A stretch of DNA of 8,981 nucleotides. Source: Thermoleophilia bacterium. Its GTDB lineage: Bacteria > Actinomycetota > Thermoleophilia > Gaiellales > Gaiellaceae. The position numbers and the translations under genes are program-made. The stretch is taken from NCBI GenBank assembly GCA_013362295.1, contig JABFWJ010000300.1:1-8981 (forward strand), given 5' to 3'. The first letter of the stretch is position 1. The number at the start of each line of letters is the position of its first letter. Positions 6,221-8,981 of the stretch are shown here, in pieces. The notes under the pieces were generated by a model that searched no databases, was not told where the DNA came from, and was given only the letters and a program-made list of their open reading frames with translations.

Positions 6221-6463
6221 ATCGCACAGAAGGAAGACAAGGTCGAGATGACCGGCGAGATCGTCGAGGCATTGCGGAACGGCATGTTCCGGATCCAGCT
6301 CGACAACGGTCACGAGACTCTCGGCTACACGGCCGGCAAGATGCGCCGGTTCCGGATCCGCATGAATCCCGGCGACCGGGTACGGATCGAGCTGTCCGCA
6401 TACGACCTCGACCGCGGCCGCATCGTGTATCGACTGCGCCCCGGCGACGACCGTCCCGAGTAA
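6221..6463 (+). CDS. infA: Translation initiation factor IF-1 with probable ATC start
   Basis: IF-1 is a small S1/OB-fold protein that binds the 30S A-site with IF-2 and IF-3 during initiation. From ATC at 6221 the product is 80 residues: MAQKEDKVEMTGEIVEAL, then NGMFRIQL (20-27), DNGH (28-31), GYTAGKMRRFRIR (35-47), GDRV (51-54) and YDLDRGRIVYR (61-71). The N-terminus matches the family pattern of E. coli MAKEDNIEMQG, which would be lost if the ATG at 6248 (residue 10) were used. AAAGGAGG lies 5 bases before ATC, while ATG 6248 has only a weak AAGG nearby. A short C-terminal tail (RPGDDRPE) extends past the usual end. The gene is not beside rpmJ-rpsM-rpsK, its common context, but follows csp, so it could be a second copy. 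AUC initiation could allow autoregulation, as known for IF-3 and its AUU start in E. coli. A base error at the start codon is the alternative. Confidence 0.9.
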   Translation: MAQKEDKVEMTGEIVEALRNGMFRIQLDNGHETLGYTAGKMRRFRIRMNPGDRVRIELSAYDLDRGRIVYRLRPGDDRPE

Positions 6464-6512
6464 ACACGCGCGTAACACTGCGGGCGTAACGTCTGGTTGC
6501 TCTCCACGACCA

Positions 6513-6542
6513 CCCTCTGACAGATGCATTCGACTCAGAGGG
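6513..6542 (+). promoter_or_regulatory. Hairpin overlapping the SD of the secreted-protein gene
   Basis: CCCTCTGA (6513-6520) is perfectly complementary to TCAGAGGG (6535-6542), with a 14-base loop. The 3' arm runs into the ribosome-binding site GAGGGAG (6538-6544) of the gene starting at 6550. Folding would partly hide the SD, so translation may be controlled by this leader or by a protein binding it. It could instead be an operator read as DNA. Confidence 0.45.
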
Positions 6543-6549
6543 AGCGAAG

Positions 6550-7599
6550 ATGAGGAACTGGAGGACCTGGACGTTCGTGGCGATCATCGCCGCGCTCGCG
6601 ATCCCGATGGCGGCGCTCGCCGACGGCAGCGCGGACGGCGGGCGGACGCTTTTCATTCGCAGTGCGGTCGAGCACCCCGGCGACACCGTGACGTTCCCGC
6701 TCTACCGCGGAACCAGCCAGGGGAAGACGGTCTGGTACATCGTGCTCGACTCCTCCGACGGCAACGACGCGTCGGCCAAAGGCGTCAACACATCGCAGAA
6801 GCTCGCGAACGCGCGGGGGACGACCGCCGTGCAGCACGTCAACGTCGTGAACGGCGTCGTCGACTTTCCCGCGAGCGTCGACTTCTCGCCGCAGCGCGTC
6901 GTGCAGGCGCCGAACGGCTTCCCGCCGTCGGTGTTCCAGGCAGGCGCCGTCGGGCAGATCGTGGGCGGCGTCGCGTACAGCCCCCTGATCGAGCTTCCCG
7001 GCGGGACGATCGAGAATGCCCCGCAGATCGCGTTCGACGCGAACGGCGACGGCTCGATCGACCTCGCGACCGAGGCAGCCGACAAGGTCGTCTCACTCGA
7101 CGTCGCGAACCGGCGGGTCACCTATCGCGAGACGAACGGCTTCGCGCGCACGAACCCCGTCAAGTACATCTCGACGGACTCGTCGAACCCGCTCGCCGCC
7201 GCGTTGGAGGACGCGACACTCGCGCCGGCGCTCGACGCGGCGCCGTTCGCCGGCGGCGACGGCACCGACTCCGCGCGGGCAAGCCTTGCCGCGTTCGTGA
7301 ACGGTCAGACGGGCGCGGCCAATCCGCAGCGGCAGGGCCTCAACTCGGCGGTCGCCGACGGGCTCGACCCGCTGAACGTGCTCGCCTGGCGGCCGACTCA
7401 GGGGCGGTACAGCCCACTGTGGGACGTGCACCTCGCACAGTGGAGCGCACAGGCCGTCGCGTCGGGTGCGAACACGCGCCAGACCGAGTTCGCGGCGGTG
7501 GAGCAGCTCGCCGAGAACGGCACCGTCACCGGCCCGGGCGGCGCCGCGTTCGGCCCCTCCGGCTTCATCGTCGACTGCCCGATCGTCAGCCAGGGCTGA
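6550..7599 (+). CDS. Secreted protein of unknown function with EF-hand-like loop
   Basis: This 349-residue protein has a clear signal peptide: basic residues at 2 and 5, a hydrophobic core at about 8-23 and an ALA|D cleavage site after residue 24. The mature protein is probably extracytoplasmic. I recognise the overall pattern as a conserved actinobacterial secreted family of unknown function (I believe a DUF, possibly DUF7482), recalled from features such as FPLYRG (49-54), VWYIVLDSSD (61-70), FSPQRVV (112-118), YSPL (143-146), NGQTGAANPQRQGLNS (251-266), DPLNVLAW (273-280), YSPLWDVH (287-294) and GFIVDCPIVS (338-347); this is memory, not a search. It has a single Cys (C343). An Asp-rich DANGDGSID loop at 163-171 resembles a calcium-binding loop. 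The ATG at 6550 has GGAG 5 bases upstream. No catalytic motif is recognised. Neighbours do not suggest a role. Confidence 0.85.
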   Translation: MRNWRTWTFVAIIAALAIPMAALADGSADGGRTLFIRSAVEHPGDTVTFPLYRGTSQGKTVWYIVLDSSDGNDASAKGVNTSQKLANARGTTAVQHVNVVNGVVDFPASVDFSPQRVVQAPNGFPPSVFQAGAVGQIVGGVAYSPLIELPGGTIENAPQIAFDANGDGSIDLATEAADKVVSLDVANRRVTYRETNGFARTNPVKYISTDSSNPLAAALEDATLAPALDAAPFAGGDGTDSARASLAAFVNGQTGAANPQRQGLNSAVADGLDPLNVLAWRPTQGRYSPLWDVHLAQWSAQAVASGANTRQTEFAAVEQLAENGTVTGPGGAAFGPSGFIVDCPIVSQG

Positions 7600-7606
7600 T
7601 TTTCCC

Positions 7607-7679
7607 AACCTGATTCGCGAAGCGAACCAGATTGGAGCCTTTACGGCTCGAATCTGGTTCGGCTTCGCCGAATCAGGTT
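7607..7679. repeat. Compound palindrome between secreted-protein gene and mutS2
   Basis: The left arm 7607-7633 and the right arm 7651-7679 are inverted copies that differ only by two extra bases in the right arm. Between them GAGCC (7635-7639) and GGCTC (7645-7649) form a small apical hairpin around TTTAC. Each arm is itself a hairpin: TTCGC-GAA-GCGAA in the left arm and TTCGGC-TTC-GCCGAA in the right arm. The T-run (7600-7603) lies before and the A-run (7684-7687) after the structure, the wrong order for an intrinsic terminator on either strand. It looks like a REP-type or mobile palindromic element, or a non-canonical transcription-end structure. Copy number elsewhere in the genome is unknown. 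Confidence 0.7.
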
Positions 7680-7682
7680 CGG

Positions 7683-7688
7683 TAAAAC
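7683..7688 (+). promoter_or_regulatory. Candidate -10 box for a leaderless mutS2 transcript
   Basis: TAAAAC ends 6 bases before the ATG at 7695, with only gcgcgc between and no SD. The arrangement matches that before the hemolysin III gene at 5182. It abuts the right end of the palindrome. No -35 box is evident. Confidence 0.3.
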
Positions 7689-7694
7689 GCGCGC

Positions 7695-8981
7695 ATGGAC
7701 CCGGATGCGCTCATCGCGCTCGAGCTACCCGCGATAACCGCCCGGCTTGCGACGGCGGCGTCGACCGAGCTCGGCACCGAGCGCGCCCGCGCACTCGAGC
7801 CGGTTGCGGACGTCGACGCCGTCGCTGCACGTCAGGCGTTGACCGCCGAAGGGATTGCGCTCTTCGACGCCGGTGTCGATCCGCCGCTCGCCGGGATCGC
7901 GGACATCCGATCCGCGGTCGCCCGCGCCGCCCGCGAGGGGACGCTCGGCGCCGCCGAGCTCCATGCGGTCGGCGCAGCGATCCGCGTCGCTCTCGAAGCA
8001 CGCCGGATCGTCGCCGAGCAACGTGCGCTCGCCCCGCTCCTCGACGAGCGCCTGGCGGCCCTCGACCCGGGACTCGCCGCGGTCGCCGGCGAGATCGAGC
8101 GCTGCATCGAGGAGGACGGCTCCGACGTCCGCGACACAGCTTCGCCACTGCTGCGCCGGCTCAGGCGCGAGCTGCGGAGCGGCGGCGCACGCGTGCGCGA
8201 GGAGCTCGCGCGCGTCGCCCGCTCGTCCGAGGTGCAGCAGGCGCTGCAGGAGACATTCCTCGCCGAGCGCGGCGGTCGGCCCGTGCTCGCAGTGCGCGCG
8301 GCGGCGCGGTCGAAGGTGCCCGGAATCGTGCACGATGCGTCGAGCACGGGCCAGACGCTCTTCGTCGAGCCGTTCGCTGTCGTCGAGCTGAACAACAGGC
8401 TGGCGGAGGCCGCGGCGGACGCGCGCGAGGAGGTCGAGCGGATCCTGCGCGAGCTGTCAGCGTCGGTCGCGCTGCACGCAGATGCGCTCGTCGCGCTGGT
8501 CGAGACGACTGCGGACGTCGACGTCGTGCTCTCCTCTGCGGCGGTGTCGCGTGGGTGGGGCGGCGCGCCCGTGACGGTGTCCGACAACGTGCGTCTGCTC
8601 GCGGCGCGCCACCCACTGCTCGACCGCGCGACGGCCGTGCCGATCGACCTCGATCTCGGGCAGCTGCGCGCGCTCGTGATCAGCGGTCCCAACACCGGCG
8701 GCAAGACCGTTGCGCTCAAGACGCTCGGCCTCGCCGCGCTGCTCCATCAGTGCGGGCTCCGCCCGCCGGCGCAGGCCGCGTCGCTCCCGATCTTCGACAG
8801 CGTGCTCGCCGACATCGGCGACCGGCAGTCGATCGAGATGAGCCTCTCGACGTTCTCGGGCCACCTGAGCACGCTCGTCGCAGTCCTCGGGTCGGCGACG
8901 GAACGATCCCTCGTGCTGCTCGACGAGGTCGCCGCGGGGACAGATCCCGAGGACGGCTCGGCGCTCGCGCAAGCACTGGTC
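7695..8981 (+). CDS. mutS2: MutS2-family ATPase, 5' part (runs off the window)
   Basis: The window holds the first 429 codons of a gene that continues beyond the end, with no stop. The N-terminal two thirds (about 1-300) are the helical core and clamp region of MutS2; the segment AARSKVPGIVHDASSTGQTLFVEP is characteristic. The ATPase domain follows: Walker A GPNTGGKT (331-338), then MSLSTFSGH (in the ABC-like region) and Walker B LVLLDEVAAGTDP with D410 and E411. The MutS mismatch-recognition domain is absent, as expected for MutS2. The C-terminal Smr nuclease domain would lie downstream. MutS2 proteins act on branched DNA or on collided ribosomes (RqcU in Bacillus), not in classic mismatch repair. 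ATG 7695 is chosen because the conserved start follows directly (MDPDALIALELPAI); there is no SD, which suggests a leaderless mRNA. Confidence 0.95.
   Translation, partial: MDPDALIALELPAITARLATAASTELGTERARALEPVADVDAVAARQALTAEGIALFDAGVDPPLAGIADIRSAVARAAREGTLGAAELHAVGAAIRVALEARRIVAEQRALAPLLDERLAALDPGLAAVAGEIERCIEEDGSDVRDTASPLLRRLRRELRSGGARVREELARVARSSEVQQALQETFLAERGGRPVLAVRAAARSKVPGIVHDASSTGQTLFVEPFAVVELNNRLAEAAADAREEVERILRELSASVALHADALVALVETTADVDVVLSSAAVSRGWGGAPVTVSDNVRLLAARHPLLDRATAVPIDLDLGQLRALVISGPNTGGKTVALKTLGLAALLHQCGLRPPAQAASLPIFDSVLADIGDRQSIEMSLSTFSGHLSTLVAVLGSATERSLVLLDEVAAGTDPEDGSALAQALV

Noticed and set aside
6248..6463. IF-1 starting at ATG 6248
   Set aside because: It would delete nine conserved N-terminal residues, and the strong SD is 32 bases away; kept only as an alternative because a weak AAGG lies 5 bases before it.
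6473..6493. ECF sigma-type promoter (TAAC ... CGTC)
   Set aside because: The spacing between the two elements is 13 bases, shorter than the usual 15-17, and the match is too short to support a call.
7607..7687. Intrinsic terminator after the secreted-protein gene
   Set aside because: The T-run precedes and the A-run follows the stem, so neither strand gives a stem followed by U residues.
7832..8976. Minus-strand frames opposite mutS2
   Set aside because: The plus-strand frame from 7695 encodes a complete Walker A and Walker B MutS2 ATPase; the minus frames are shadows.

Overview
The window is about 70% GC with strongly GC-biased third codon positions. The protein sequences (IF-1, CspA, hemolysin III, MutS2 and a secreted family I associate with actinobacteria) suggest a high-GC actinomycete-type bacterium, possibly a deep lineage such as Thermoleophilia. 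That placement is inference from sequence character, not a database match. All recognised genes lie on the + strand.

Region 1 (1-5184) is a tightly packed sugar-uptake operon. It holds two MalF/MalG-type ABC permeases, an NAD-dependent GH4 glycosidase (6-phospho-beta-glucosidase subgroup), a BadF/BcrA-type sugar kinase (GlcNAc-kinase-like) and a MalK/UgpC/MsiK-type ATPase. Four consecutive junctions overlap by 1-4 bases (ATGA, ATGA, ATGA, TGATG), which implies one transcript and coupled translation. No solute-binding protein is present; it probably lies just upstream, and bases 1-21 may be the end of that gene. The combination suggests that an unphosphorylated disaccharide is imported, phosphorylated by ATP in the cytoplasm and cleaved by GH4, so no PTS would be needed. 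A 12-bp hairpin with a TTCG loop sits at the start of the first permease.

Region 2 (5185-6463) is housekeeping: a hemolysin III/PAQR-type membrane protein (probably leaderless), a cold-shock protein with a strong Shine-Dalgarno (SD) that can be masked by an upstream hairpin, and translation initiation factor IF-1. The IF-1 reading frame has the full conserved N-terminus only if translation starts at an ATC codon, which sits 5 bases after a strong SD. This is the most striking observation in the window. A 13-bp GC hairpin separates csp from infA.

Region 3 (6464-8981) has a secreted protein of unknown function with an EF-hand-like Asp loop, a 73-base compound palindrome, and the 5' part of mutS2, which runs off the window end. 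The mutS2 start also looks leaderless. I saw no tRNA, rRNA, CRISPR array, insertion sequence or phage gene. No gap between genes exceeds about 105 bases.
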